Shown here: positions 20,005 through 31,937 of the stretch, in pieces
Layout: every line of letters begins with the position of its first letter
How positions within the stretch are numbered: position 1 is the first letter of the stretch
DNA from: Anaeramoeba flamelloides
Taxonomy: Eukaryota; Metamonada; Anaeramoebidae
NCBI GenBank assembly: GCA_027625915.1
Contig: JANTQA010000047.1
Span: 1,426,001 to 1,490,000 of the forward strand
Length of the DNA stretch: 64,000 nt
Direction: 5' to 3'
The notes under the pieces: generated by a model
What the model saw: the letters and a program-made list of their open reading frames with translations, nothing else
Told to the model about the DNA's origin: nothing
Databases searched by the model: none
Position numbers and translations under genes: made by a program

Positions 20005-23000
20005 ATGAACAAACCACTTAAAATCAATACAGCTCTAATAAGCGACCAGAAGAACAAAAAAACAGCAAAATATGAAGTTTTGTCATTAACACCACGAATG
20101 AACACAAATGATAATTGGGAAATATTACATGATCCCAAGCCACGAAGCGTTAGCAATGTAACTGTTGGCACCGAGAGTTACAAAGTTGGTGTCAATGATT
20201 TACATTCAAAAAGGATTACAATGGGTCTCCACGAGTATTTTTATGATTCCTCCAAGCGTTTGGCATTAAATAATAATTATCTCTGCTATCCGGTGAAGGA
20301 CAATTCAAATCGGGTAGGATCGATCAGAGTTATTAACCGTAATAATAACAGACGTGCATTAATCCCTGGGCACAAGGACACTATTATCGATTTAGGATTT
20401 AATTCTGAGGAAGACGATTTGCTTGTATCTGTCTCTATTGATGGGATTTTAAATTTATGGATGATTATGGAAATTAAAGGGGAAATTAGACATGGGTTGA
20501 CTTTTTCTGTCAGATACACTGGGTCTATTGGGTGTGATTTAAAAAATTCACCAAACGAAAATGAAAAGAACAGCCAAGAAAGCAAAAACAAAAAGGAAAA
20601 CGAAAACGAAAAAGAAAAAGAAAACGAAAACGAAAAAGGAAATGACAATGAAAAAGAAAAAGAAAAAGAAAACGAAAAAGAAAAAAAAATGGAAACAGAA
20701 ATCGAAAATGAAAAAAAAAAAAAAAAAAAAGAAAAAACAAAAAAAGAAAAAAAAGGATATTTTACAAAGGTAGTTTGGGATAGTCGAAGACAAAACATTT
20801 TAGCTACCATTACTACAGATAATACGATTATTGTATGGAATGTTCTCCAATATCTGTCCAACACATCCGAGAAGATTCAAGTTTTTGAAAGTTCCAAAGT
20901 CGAAAAAGGTGCCTACTTTTTAAGTGGTCATACAAAGAAAATCATGGATTTAGCGTTTGAGCCAAATAAAAAAATACTCGCTTCCACAAGTGAAGATGGT
21001 ACACTCCAAATTTGGGACTACAAACAGCAAAAGTGTCTTAAAAAAATTATACCACACGACGGATCACCAGTGAATTCAATTATATATTGTGGGAACCCAC
21101 TTAAAATGAATCTGGAATCATTTAACAAGGAATTATCAAAATTTGCATTAACGGGCGGGAAAAATAATTCTGAAATCAAATTATGGGATATCGAAAATTG
21201 GAGCTGCTTACAGACGATTAAATTTTTGCCACCCATAAGTAAAATGGAAAATAATGAAGATTTAAAATTTGCCTTTCAAATTTATTTAGATGCCACTTCT
21301 CAATTTATTATTGTTATTGACACACTTGGACAATTTTTCTATGTTTTGCATTTAAACAATAAGCCTTTGAAGAAAGAAAAATTCAAAATTTCAAAAAGAC
21401 AAAATAGTGATAATACCACTAATTCTCGTAGTCGCAATCGCAATCGCCAGAGTAATATGGATAATATTATTAATAGTGTTAGCAGAAGCCAAAGTGTTAA
21501 CAGTGGAAAAATTTTTGCCAACCAAGAAAGACAAGAAAAGGAATTTGGAATTAATTTTGATTATTTAACAAAATTTTATGTGAGCCAGCCAATTTATAGC
21601 GTCATATTAGAAAATATTAAAAATCAAAAAAAATCATCTTCAAAATATTTTCCTTTTGATATCAATATGTTTTGTATTACTTCAACGTCAATTGAAAAAT
21701 ACATTTTAAAATCAGAATTAATTGATTCTGAAGAAATTAAAAATTCCTTAAACAATAAAGAACAACTAATAGCAAAATTAACACGGGGATCAGAAAATGA
21801 TGGTATCAATTTTAAGGATAGATCAGAATCAAATAAAGAAGAATTAATTAAAAAGTTATTAAATAACATGGATCGTAATTTAAATAATAACAAGATAAAT
21901 AATAAATTGGAAAAAGAACAAATACAATCAAGGAAAGTTCATGATACAAATTCTAAAACAAATAAATTCGCAAATGGGGAAGATGAAGAAAATAGCAATA
22001 ATAATAATTATAAAATTAAAAATAATGAAAATGATGATTACGACCAAGACGATGGTGATGATGGTGACGATGGTGACGATAAAGAAGAAAAAGCTCTTAA
22101 AAAGAAAAATAATGACAATTTATTAGTTAAAAAGGAACATCCCACCCCTACAAATAAGAAGGCTAATAAAAAAAAATATCAAAATGTATGGAAAAAATCT
22201 AAAAAAAAGAAAAAAATGAAAAATGAAAAAGTTAAGGAAAAAATAAATGAAAATACCAAAAATATTAAAGAAGAACGTACCAATATACGAATAAAGAGAA
22301 ATAATAACATTAAAGGACAAGAAATAATGAAAAGTGATGGAAATAATAAAAAAATGGAAAATGGAAGCGGAAAGATCGACGAGGAGAAAGGTGAAAAAAA
22401 AAAAGATGAAAATATTGACAAAAATAAAGAGAAAGAAAAAAATTATGAACAAGATGAAGCGGAAGGAGTGAGGGTGAAGGGAAGAGATGACAAAATAGAA
22501 AATGGTGAAATGAAAACCTTGAAATTTCAACTTGAAAAATTATTAAATAATTTTGAAAAAAATATTATTAACAAGACCAATAATAAAATTCAACAAATTA
22601 AAGAAAAGCAAAATATTTTTATTGAAGAAAAAATTCAAAACGTCGAAACAGACACTTTATTAAACACGCTCGAAACTGGAATCAAGCAAACGATCGGAAC
22701 AGTTTTTAAAACTAGTGCGTTTAGTGAATTAGAGTTAGCCTTGAAATCAATCCCAGAAATAAAAACAAATCATCAAAAAAAGAGTAAAGAAATCGCAAAG
22801 AGTATAGAAATTTTGTTAAATAATAATTTCTTTCTTTCGGAAATCATGAACCAAATTATTCAAAAGGTTTCAAATGAATTATTAGAAAAAATTAATCTGT
22901 TGAGCGATAGTAATATCAAGCAAAAGAATAGTCCAGATTCCAAAATTAAAAACGAAAATTTAATAAATTATGAAAAATTAGAAAAAAAAATAAAGGACAA

Positions 23001-23706
23001 ATTATTCAAAAAATTTAATTCCTCATCTCCAATACAGAACCTTTTACAAAATATTAAAATAACGCAAAAAGGCTCATTTAATGAGCAAAATCACAACCAG
23101 TTATTTACCATTCTAAATGAGCAATGGAATGCCTTTAACCTCCAAATTAATGAAAAATTAGATCAAATGAAATTGAATATTTACCAGCATTTAGAAAAAA
23201 TGACCACCTTTTGGGATGGCCCAAAGGGTATTTCCCAGTTTCTATTGGATGTCGAAATGTATAACCAAGCATTGGCAGTTGTTTTCCAAAGTAATCAAAA
23301 TTATGACAATAAAGAACAATTGATCGTTTGGTGCTTAAGGGAATTGGAAAAAAGAGGTGTTTTCCATTCACAGGCGTTATCATTTGACTTGATCATCATT
23401 GATTTGTTATTTAATTTTTGTTCTTTAGATTTAGATTCCGGTTCTGGTTCTGGTTCCGGTTCCGGTTCCGGTTCAGATTCTAATTCAGAAAACTATTTTG
23501 AAATCAAAACTAGAGTATTATTAAATATTATTTTAAATTTGGATGGGGTACTTATTGAACAGTTGCTTCCTAGATTAGAAAATCTAATTCAAAAATTAAA
23601 TTCCCAATATAATAAAATCGTTAAAAGAAATAAAAAAAATGCTACAGAATTAAAAAAATTGATTTTTATCATAAAATCTAAACAAAAAATACAAAAAAAA
23701 AAATAA
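20005..23706 (+). CDS. EDC4: EDC4 / Ge-1 / Varicose: mRNA-decapping scaffold
   Basis: Scaffold that couples Dcp1 and Dcp2 in processing bodies. 1,233 residues in one exon. An N-terminal WD40 region (about 75-460) shows family-specific text: NNNYLCYPV, RALIPGHKDTIIDLGF, LVSVSIDGILNLW, then CLKKIIPHDGSPVNSI and NWSCLQTIKF, the last two matching EDC4 rather than generic WD40 proteins. A Lys/Glu/Asn tract (about 187-251) interrupts the propeller. Residues 600-835 are charged and low-complexity, with a GDDGDDGDD run. Residues 837-1000 look like the coiled-coil, self-associating part. A helical C-terminal domain (about 1060-1230) matches the EDC4 tail around FLLDVEMYNQALAVVF; a Gly-Ser repeat near 1145-1155 sits in one of its loops. 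The leader just before the ATG is a CAAAA-type repeat. Confidence 0.9.
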   Translation: MNKPLKINTALISDQKNKKTAKYEVLSLTPRMNTNDNWEILHDPKPRSVSNVTVGTESYKVGVNDLHSKRITMGLHEYFYDSSKRLALNNNYLCYPVKDNSNRVGSIRVINRNNNRRALIPGHKDTIIDLGFNSEEDDLLVSVSIDGILNLWMIMEIKGEIRHGLTFSVRYTGSIGCDLKNSPNENEKNSQESKNKKENENEKEKENENEKGNDNEKEKEKENEKEKKMETEIENEKKKKKKEKTKKEKKGYFTKVVWDSRRQNILATITTDNTIIVWNVLQYLSNTSEKIQVFESSKVEKGAYFLSGHTKKIMDLAFEPNKKILASTSEDGTLQIWDYKQQKCLKKIIPHDGSPVNSIIYCGNPLKMNLESFNKELSKFALTGGKNNSEIKLWDIENWSCLQTIKFLPPISKMENNEDLKFAFQIYLDATSQFIIVIDTLGQFFYVLHLNNKPLKKEKFKISKRQNSDNTTNSRSRNRNRQSNMDNIINSVSRSQSVNSGKIFANQERQEKEFGINFDYLTKFYVSQPIYSVILENIKNQKKSSSKYFPFDINMFCITSTSIEKYILKSELIDSEEIKNSLNNKEQLIAKLTRGSENDGINFKDRSESNKEELIKKLLNNMDRNLNNNKINNKLEKEQIQSRKVHDTNSKTNKFANGEDEENSNNNNYKIKNNENDDYDQDDGDDGDDGDDKEEKALKKKNNDNLLVKKEHPTPTNKKANKKKYQNVWKKSKKKKKMKNEKVKEKINENTKNIKEERTNIRIKRNNNIKGQEIMKSDGNNKKMENGSGKIDEEKGEKKKDENIDKNKEKEKNYEQDEAEGVRVKGRDDKIENGEMKTLKFQLEKLLNNFEKNIINKTNNKIQQIKEKQNIFIEEKIQNVETDTLLNTLETGIKQTIGTVFKTSAFSELELALKSIPEIKTNHQKKSKEIAKSIEILLNNNFFLSEIMNQIIQKVSNELLEKINLLSDSNIKQKNSPDSKIKNENLINYEKLEKKIKDKLFKKFNSSSPIQNLLQNIKITQKGSFNEQNHNQLFTILNEQWNAFNLQINEKLDQMKLNIYQHLEKMTTFWDGPKGISQFLLDVEMYNQALAVVFQSNQNYDNKEQLIVWCLRELEKRGVFHSQALSFDLIIIDLLFNFCSLDLDSGSGSGSGSGSGSDSNSENYFEIKTRVLLNIILNLDGVLIEQLLPRLENLIQKLNSQYNKIVKRNKKNATELKKLIFIIKSKQKIQKKK

Positions 23707-24578
23707 AAAAGCAAAAATAATTCTTTCAAAATTTTAATACTTTCTTTATATTTATTTATTTGGCTTTTGTCTTTGGTTTTGTTTATTTCAAGGATTTTCA
23801 TTTATAATGAAGTTTCCTTGAATTCCAGTGTCTTGTTATTGGATGTAAACTAGAGTAGCTTTCTCTTGGGTTAAATGACTCTAGAAATTGGATTTTCTAA
23901 AATAGTCAAAAAGTTGATCACATTAATTCAAAAAATAGCTTTATTGTTTAGTATTTACAACATTTATACCCTTTAATCTCTATATCGTGATAATTTTACA
24001 CCATATATTGTTCATTTAATTGAATTGGGATTCCAATACAGCGATATTAAATTATTATAGTAAGATATAAATAGAGGCAGTTGTACACGCCGATACCCCA
24101 AGCCTCCATTTTTCAAATTCATTTTTTGTTTTAGATCATTTAAAAATTTAACTCTAAAAGGATATATTTTGAATCCTTAGACGATTTTTTCGGATTGTAG
24201 TTCCATGTATATTTATATTTTAAAGATCATATAATATTATTTTTTTGTAGTATGGTATCGGAAAACTTCCTTACAAAAAATAATTTTTTTAAGTTAGAAA
24301 AATAGAAAAAATAGTTACATTACTCCTTTCGATTGGGGTTCATACTTTCTCAATTTTTTTTTTAAAATCGGTTTTATAATTCAATAAATTAATTTTTATT
24401 TTTTCCTATATTATTTTGAGTTTTCGAAATTTTTTAAAAATAAAATTTATAATTTTTTTATTTAACAAGTGGAGAAGAAGAAAAATAATTAAATGTGAAG
24501 TTATTATTTGCTGAAACAAGTGTTAAAGGATGAGAAATTGTGGTGATGATTTAATTCTTCTTATTTGTAATTCCTCTA

Positions 24579-24774
24579 CAGTCAGTTTCACTTTTAAGGC
24601 ACAAACTTTCAACGAAATTTAAGGCACAACAAAATCTCAAATTAAGGCACAAAATTTGGATTTTTTTTTTTTACAATTTATTTAACTAGAATCCAAATTT
24701 TGTGCTTTAATTTGAGATTTTTTTTGTGCCTTAAATTTCGTTGAAAGTTTGTGCCTTAAAAGTGAAACTGACTG
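24579..24774. mobile_element. Foldback MITE with TA target duplication (TA-1, copy 2)
   Basis: 196 bp flanked by TA at 24577-24578 and 24775-24776. The CAGTCAGTTTCACTTTTAAG end and its inverse are perfect over the first 20 bases, and the arms stay almost perfect to the loop, so this is probably the youngest of the four copies. Confidence 0.85.
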
Positions 24775-26034
24775 TATATTTGGGTTAATTTCAAATAATA
24801 TGGTTATAATACCTTAATTTGGTATTAAAATATATCATATATAACATTAAGAAAATCCGATTTATGAAAGTGGTGATTTTGAAATTTTCGGCATAATAGG
24901 AAACAGCCACCAGTAAATTCAACATTTCGTTTAAAAAATAAAACTTTTGAAGTATTTAGTTTTTTTATAAATTTTTTGATCTTTATTTCTTGTTTTTATT
25001 TCACTTATTAGGGTTTTTTTTTAGAAATTAATTTATTTTATTTTCATTTTTTAAAGAAAAGATACCCCATGAGTTATAATCTTACAGATATTATAGCTTC
25101 AAAAAAATCTATAAATAAATATAGTTTATCATGTAAATAAACAATTATTTATTTTAATTTTCTCAAATTGTTGGTCATAAAAAAAAAGAAAATTCTTTTT
25201 TTTTTTTTTTGTTTTGCCTTTATCTGAAAATCTACTACTGTAATTAAAAATATACAATTGGCTTGGTAAACGCAGGTTTTTATTTAAATATTAAATTTGG
25301 CAAATGAGGTAGATTTGAAAATAATAGTATCATTTTTGATATTTTTTTTACATATTTTTAATTGAGAAAAATAACCTGGATAATTTTTCAAGAAAATATT
25401 ATCTTTGAAAGGATCAAACCTATTCAATATTAACTATCGATAAGCACCTTAATCAATTTTTAACATGTTTCTATAATCAAAGGGTTTCTAAAGGGTGTAT
25501 TATTGTCCCCAAACTAAATTTCGAAAATCGAGTTTATTTTTTAAAAAAATTTATCATTAAAAATACCCGAAATTTGCTAAAAAATATAAAATATGAGGAA
25601 TATATTAAAAATTAATTAATTTAATATTTGTAATTTTCAAAGAAAAAATAAGGTGTTCTTCTTTTAAAATTGTTTTGTTCCTTGAATAAGCTATTGTATA
25701 TTGGGTTAAATGTAGTATTGGGACAAGAAGAAAGAAAAGCCACGTTTATTATTGGAAATGTCGTTTTTATACTATGAATACTCCCTTTTCGCGTGTCACT
25801 TACAAGAAAATGTTTTTTTTAAAAAAATCAAAAGTTTGTGAATTTTTCACTTTTTAATAACTTCGCTTATATATTCGCATGTTTGGTTAATAAAATAAAT
25901 TTTTTATCAAAAAATTATTTTTAAAGGTATTTTCATATATGAGACGTAAAAGCCATTAATTCTAAAATATATTTCCAAATAATTATTAAAAAATTTTTGG
26001 TTTTTTTTTTGATAGTTAAGGGTAGTTTCATTAA

Positions 26035-26204
26035 GGAACTAATCTAGATTAAATTTTTTTCTATAAATTTAATAGATATTGAGAAATTTTTTTGCCATTT
26101 ACTTAGATTTGAAACCCCATATTTATTTTCAATTTTAAATATTCTTCTAGATAAGAAATATTTATTTAGAAATTGGTCAAAAAAAAATAATATAGACTAG
26201 TCAC
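26035..26204. mobile_element. Short TTAA-target MITE (family B, copy 2)
   Basis: Bounded by TTAA at 26031-26034 and 26205-26208. It aligns throughout with 9907-10080 with scattered substitutions; one terminal repeat reads GACTAGTCAC in place of the GACTAGTCCC seen in copy 3. Confidence 0.65.
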
Positions 26205-26239
26205 TTAAGATGATAAAAAAAATCTTTGAAAGTTAGTAA

Positions 26240-26690
26240 AAATTTTGAAATTTTTATGTGTGCATAATAATACTTCAAACTTATCAGTGTGTGATGTAAG
26301 ATCGATCTCAAAAAATCAAAAGAATGTAAACCGAGGACATTTTCTAGAAAAAAATCATAATTGATCGACATTTGCTAATCAATTCGAATCGTTGTGAATA
26401 TAGAATTATTATTTGGAAAGCAACTTTGTTAGTTTCAGAGTGCCTTTCTTTGGCACGTTTTCAAATCTCAAAGAATTATTTTTTTCATTTTTTTCATTTT
26501 CCTAATGATTTATTTTTTTTTATCTCAAGAATTCAATAAAATACTTATTTTTGTCAAATTAAGGGTGTTACAAAATAACCATAAATTCGATTGAATAGGA
26601 TTAAATTGGTTATATGTACAAAGAAAGAAATTTATCTCAAATTGAAGAAATATAAGAATTTGGAAATAGAAAATAAGAAACAATATGTTT
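26240..26690. repeat. Dispersed repeat (family G, copy 2, diverged)
   Basis: Weak ordered similarity to 11690-12110 and 34725-35130: GTGATGTAAGATCGATCTC, a CAACTTTGTTAGTTT block, and later GGATTAAATTGGTTATATG. Boundaries are uncertain. Confidence 0.4.
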
Positions 26691-27729
26691 TTTTTTCTTG
26701 GATAGGTATACCAATTTTCAATTTTAAAGACAGTAGCCTTACTGAAAATTAGATTTTTTGGGTACAATGAGATATTTAAACTTTGAAAGTAAAATACAGT
26801 TAGCTGATTGATATGTGCAAAGAACTCAAATAAATAATATTTCGATCTTTAATATTAAATTTTTTTATTCATTTTTATTTGATTAAATTTTTGTGTTTAA
26901 TAAATTATGTTTTGAATTGAGAAATATTGTTTATACGAACGATTGAAATTAATTATAAAATATACCAAAAAAAAAAAAAAAAAAAAACAAGAAAATTTTG
27001 GCATTTTAGATCGAATATTTTCTTTTTTTAGAGACAAAACAGGAAAGATCGCTTATCCACAGAAAATTTTTGATTACAAGAATGAAAAAAATAATTCAGT
27101 CAAAGTATATTGACCAAGTTGTTTCTTTATCTTCTTAATTTGGTTTCACGCAAACAATGTATTATCTTGAAAGTCTTACAACATTACTCTTTATTATTAT
27201 TTAATAATCTTTTTTTTTTTTTTCTACAAATAGTTTTATAAAACTACAATTGTCAAAATAATGCTTTCTGAAAAGTTTAATATGTGTTTCAAAATAAAAA
27301 GGATTTTTTTTTGTGATAGAAGATCTTTACAACAACCTAATCAAAGAAACCAACAATAAACCCTAATTAATTCCAATATTGTTTTCTTAAAGTTCTATTA
27401 TTTTAAAAGAAATTCTAAAAATAAAGGATCATGTTGGATAATTTGTCCGAAAAAATAGAGTAAATTTTTTTGCTCTGAATTTTTTATCATCAAAAAACAA
27501 AAAATTTCAAAAAAAATTGAGATAATTACAAAATAATTTGAAAATAAAGAACTTGAATAATTTAAATTTTACTTTAAATATTAAGGGTTTTACTTTTAAG
27601 AATGATTTAACCTTATATATACCATTAGTTAGTTAATTGGGTGTTATATTGGTACAAGAAGAAAGAAAAATACTAATAATATTATGAAACACAGATTATA
27701 GTCTTTTCGCCCACGCTTATTTCGACGAC

Positions 27730-27935
27730 AGTAATTCAGAAATATGTTGAATTTTAAACTTTTTCAAAAATGAGAAAAATGGATCAAACTTTTTAAAACA
27801 TAAATTCATTTCTGAAAAGAATTTTAAAAGTAAGTTTGTTTTTTGTAGTATTAAGATTATAATTTTGGTTTTTCAAGATGATGTAACAATTTTTAGAATG
27901 TTCGATTAAATTTATTTGTAAGATTTTTTTTTGTT
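27730..27935 (+). repeat. Fragment of dispersed family J
   Basis: Matches about 46030-46250: AATATGTTGAATTTT, AACTTTTTAAAACATAAATT, ATTCATTTCTGAAAA, then TTTTTCAAGATG and a final AAATTTATTTGTAAGATTTT. It ends at the TTAA of the following family B MITE. Confidence 0.55.
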
Positions 27936-27937
27936 AA

Positions 27938-28103
27938 GGGACTAGTATCTATTATTTTTTTTTGGCAAATTTCTAATGTAGGATTTATTATCTAGAATAA
28001 GTTTAATATTGAAAAGAAACAGGGTTTTCAAATCTAAGTATTTGACAAAAAATTTCTCAATCTCTATTAGATTTAGGTAAAAAATTTCATAGAGACTAGT
28101 CCC
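27938..28103. mobile_element. Short TTAA-target MITE (family B, copy 3, inverted)
   Basis: Bounded by TTAA at 27934-27937 and 28104-28107, with ends GGGACTAGTATCTATTA and CATAGAGACTAGTCCC. Directly after it lies CTAATCCCTTAA, identical to the terminal repeat of family A, an arrangement also seen at 9895-9906. Confidence 0.7.
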
Positions 28104-28803
28104 TTAACTAATCCCTTAATAATTAAAAAAATATATAGTGTCAACTTTAGAACTACGTTGGAAATTTAACACAATCTGTTTCAAGTACTTTTTATCTCGT
28201 CTCATTGAAAAAAATGAAGTTATACTTATTTAAATATTTTCCAATTTGGCTCAAGAAAAAATTTCAATTTTGTGAATTTTTTAAATGAAGAAGGAAGAAA
28301 TTTTTAGATTCCTCAACTTGGAACATCCTTATTTCGAAAAGTAAATTCAAAAAAGAAAAATAATCTTGATTTTCAGGCTTTTAAAATATGACTATAAATT
28401 CAAATATTCCCAGCAAACAACTCTAAATATTGAAGATTGCGTTGATGGTGATTTTTGAATAGTGGGGTTAGTCGAGTTGTTTCAGTTCCATCATAAATCA
28501 AAACATTCCTTTAAACGAATTATGATTTTCTAACCGCTGTTTTGGCTTTTCTTCTTTTTTGATTTTTTTTTCTTGGAATTTCCAACGACCTTTTCGAGGA
28601 TAATATTTACTCTAGTGTATTTTCGAACAGAATATCCAGTTATAAATTACACATTATATTTGATTTATTTACTTGTTGTTGTCATTGTTTTTATTTATAT
28701 TATTTCTCTCAAAATCTAATTGTCTCTTTCAAGAAAAATTATTCCGGGGTTTTGTGGTGTTTTACATGCAATAATCTAAATGAAAATTAAAGTTTAAAAA
28801 ATA

Positions 28804-28999
28804 TAGTCAGTTCCACTTTTAAGGCATAAACTTCAACAGGGTTTAAAGCACAATAAAATTCTCAAATTAAGGCACAAAATTCAAATTCTAGTAAAATCAT
28901 TTGTAAAAAAAAAAATTATAAATTTAGTTGCCTTAATTTGAGATTTTTTTGTACCTTAAATTTCATTGAGAGTTTGTCCCTTAAAAGTGGAACTAACTG
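28804..28999. mobile_element. Foldback MITE with TA target duplication (TA-1, copy 3)
   Basis: 196 bp with TA on both sides (28802-28803 and 29000-29001). The arms match the other copies but carry more substitutions, for example TAGTCAG for CAGTCAG at the left tip. Confidence 0.75.
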
Positions 29000-29147
29000 T
29001 AATCATTTTTTGATTTTAAAAAAACAGATTTTAAAGATATTGATAATTGGATTAATATAAAATTACAAAATTATTGTTAATTAACCCACAGTCGATTATA
29101 TTTTTTAATAAAACGGAAGCAAAAAAATTGATCCTGATAGAAAAACA

Positions 29148-30262
29148 ATGTATAAAAGAAGATTTAAATTAATAAAAAAATTAAAAACCCTCGTTTTTTA
29201 TGAATTAATATATTATTTTCTTTTTAGAGAAAAAGAATTTGAAAATATTAACTGGAAACCAAATAACTTGTGGGAATTAGAAATTGAACTGGATAAATAC
29301 CGAATTAATCCATTAGAAAATATTTCAAGTTGGAAATGTCGTTGGATTTTCCAGAAATCAAAAAAATCGAGGAAATCAATTTATTTAACTCAATTATTTT
29401 TAATTCTGGTAAATTACAGTTAACTTTTTTTAATTTCGGAAATAATAGGAAAATTTCAAAAATTTTCTTTTTATTTGAAAAATTAAAGAATAGGGCCTTT
29501 AGTTTTTCTTGATTTTTTTGTTTATTTGGAAAATCAATAGATTTTCATTCGGTTTTTTTTACTTTAGAAATAAACCTAAAATTTTAATAGATTTTCAGTT
29601 TATTTCAAAAGTAAAATAAACCAAGAACACTTCACAAATAAAACAGAAAACCTCAAGAAAACCTAGGCACTTGACGACACTTGACGGCACTCCACAAAAA
29701 TATTTAAAAAGTATTTGAATGAATAACACAATAGATCAGCAGTTATGTTTAGTTTTTTCTTAATTTGAGAAATCAAAAGAAAATTAAATAAATTTTCTTT
29801 TCATTTCTAAAATTAAAAAAAACTTAACGACAAAAAATATTTAAAATAGACGGGTTGAACTTCATTTTTAAAACTCAGAAATTTTACAAATTATTTGAAT
29901 AGGTATTCTTATGTTATGAATAAAAATTAATCAAAATATTGTTAGATATGTAAAAAAATGAATAATTTAGATATCATTGAAGATTTCGGCCATTTTCTAT
30001 GGAATTGTTCGGCCTGTGAAAATAATCGTAAAATATGGATATCTGAATTAAAAAAAATTAATATATCTAATATATTAAATAATAATAATATTTTTAACAT
30101 TATTACAAAAAAAGGATCCATCCTGTTTATTATCCTTAATGGGTAATAAACTTATTTTTGAGTATTTAATAAGATCCCTAAATAAAAATTTAGGAATTCG
30201 GGCACACAATGGGGGTTAATAACTCCTCACTTAAATAATGAATAAAATAAAAAAAAAAAGTT
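29148..30262 (+). mobile_element. LINE-like (non-LTR) retrotransposon remnant, 3' part
   Basis: The readable part is 29958-30146, a 62-codon frame containing DFGHFLWNCSACENNRKIW. The HFLWxC...C...R..W pattern resembles the Cys/His segment at the C-terminus of LINE ORF2 proteins. Its stop codon lies inside GGGTAATAAAC, after which the 3' tail matches the truncated insertion at 10971 and ends in an A-rich tract near 30262. Upstream, two overlapping frames (29148-29423 and 29330-29512) read as degraded protein but I cannot assign them. No reverse-transcriptase core is present, so the element is a fragment. The 5' limit is a guess. Confidence 0.5.
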
Positions 30263-30478
30263 TTTTTGGAAATAAATTTTTTTCTGTTAAATATGAAAAA
30301 ATGATCTTTCATTTTAAGAAAATGTAGATTTTGATGAATATTATTCCAATACGAAAAGAATTTGTCAGTCTTTTTCGCAAATATTAACCTAAACAGAAAA
30401 TATCAAATAATAAATCCAAATTTTTTGCCATTTTTTCTCAATTTTGATTATTAAATGATTAGGACAAACCATCTTTAC

Positions 30479-30900
30479 TTAAGGTTTACAATCCCTGAAA
30501 CTGGAAAAAAGATTATCTTGTATTGGGTGTGGCAACTTGTTATTTTGGTTCTTAGCTGATCGATCCACAACTAAGTTTGGATTGTATAGGTGGTTGAAAA
30601 AGGCTATTTTTGTCATTTTATTTTTTTTATTTACTCCTAATTCTGTAAAAGGAAAATGATAATTTCAATTAACAACCCAAAAATTAACACTTTCAATTCA
30701 ATACCTTCCAATCAATTAATCTTAAACTCATCAATCTGGATTTCGGAAAAAAAAAAAATAAAATGACAAAAATAGCCTTTTTCAACCACCTATACAATCC
30801 AAACTTAGTTGTGGATCGATCAGCTAAGAACCAAAATAACAAGTTGCCACACCCAATACAAGATAATCTTTTTTCCAGTTTCAGGGATTGTAAACCTTAA
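30479..30900. mobile_element. Palindromic TTAA-target element (family D, copy 1)
   Basis: TTAA at 30479-30482 and 30897-30900 bounds arms of about 135 bp or more that are near-perfect reverse complements, from GGTTTACAATCCCTGAAACT inwards through GCTGATCGATCCACAACTAA to GGTGGTTGAAAAAGGC. There is no open frame. A second copy is at 34155-34712. TTAA use is piggyBac-like, but the palindrome is unusually long and clean. Confidence 0.85.
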
Positions 30901-31252
30901 CTCACAGATCAAAAATGAATAATAGAAACTTCTGAGCAATACCTCAATGTTTTTAACTTTTACCTAATAAGGAATTTACTCAAAAAGTTGTTTTTCCCCA
31001 GCCTTCTTTTTCATTTCTCAATACGACAAACCTAAGACATGACAAATTTAGGAAAAATATGTCATTTTTTCCTTTCTATAATCTTAATGAAGAAATATTT
31101 GTGAGAATTATTAAACACCAAAGCACGATAGAAACATATAATTTATAAGATCAATTATCAAATATAGTTTATAAGTTTTAGAATTAGTATGAAACATTTT
31201 TTAAAAGAAATTGAAGTTTAAAAAAAAAATAAATATTTTGTTGAATTATATA

Positions 31253-31664
31253 CAGTCAATTCAAAATTACCGTGAAATTTTTTCAATCTCAAATTTTGGT
31301 GTTGATTTAGATTTTTAAAAAGTTGAAAACAAGAATAATAAAGTTCATATTGAAAAAAAAAATTTCCTAAATGAGCCAATATTTAAGAACTTTTTCTGAC
31401 TTTCAGTCAAAAAAATTGTCAGAAGCCTAAATAACTCGAAACGGTGAAAATTCATTGAGAAAGGACATAAAATTTTTCTGTAAAAACAATTAATTTTTTT
31501 TTCGATCATATCCAAAGTTGATATGAAATATCAACATCTTTTTGAAAAAATAGTTTCAAGTTTAGCTCGCTTTCTTATTCTTTTATTCTCATATTGAACT
31601 TTTTATAAAAATATATCAACATCAAATTTAATATTGAAAAAATTTCACTTTAGGTTTTGAATTG
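31253..31664. mobile_element. TA-flanked element with about 100-bp inverted repeats
   Basis: TA at 31251-31252 and 31665-31666. The left arm from CAGTCAATTCAAAATTACC through GTGAAATTTTTTCAAT opposes the right arm ATTGAAAAAATTTCACTTTA ... TTTTGAATTG, with scattered mismatches. It shares the CAGTCA start with two other TA-flanked families here. Confidence 0.65.
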
Positions 31665-31937
31665 TATTTTTTGAACTCTAATCATATTCAAAAAAGAAAT
31701 TAATATATTGTGTAACTTATTTTCTAAAAACGTAAATGAAAAAAAATCAAAAAATAACAATTAAATTGAGCAGTGAGTAAAGATTTTTATTTTTTTAATC
31801 GTTGATCAGGAAAAAGCAGGCAAAGCAAATTGCTTACTTTAATAATTATTTAATTTTTTTTAATAGAGATCTTTTGTCACATATTAACTTATGTGAAAAT
31901 ATTAAAGTCAATTATTTTAGCTTTAATTGGTAATAAT

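Larger units (their letters stand above)
23707..31937. other. Gene-free region of transposon remnants between EDC4 and the cathepsin gene
   Basis: Identified contents: TA-1 MITEs at 24579 and 28804, family B MITEs at 26035 and 27938, a family G fragment near 26240, a family J fragment at 27730-27935, a LINE remnant ending near 30262, a palindromic TTAA element at 30479-30900 and a TA-flanked element at 31253-31664. The rest is AT-rich sequence in which I recognise nothing. Confidence 0.6.

Noticed and set aside
29148-29512. Two overlapping open frames as a host gene
   Set aside because: They are in different frames, match nothing I know and lie just upstream of a LINE C-terminus; treated as part of that remnant at low confidence.
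30141-30262. CRISPR array or tandem regulatory repeat
   Set aside because: The repeated blocks at 10971 and 30141 are two dispersed copies of a LINE tail; no regularly spaced repeats with spacers occur anywhere in the window.
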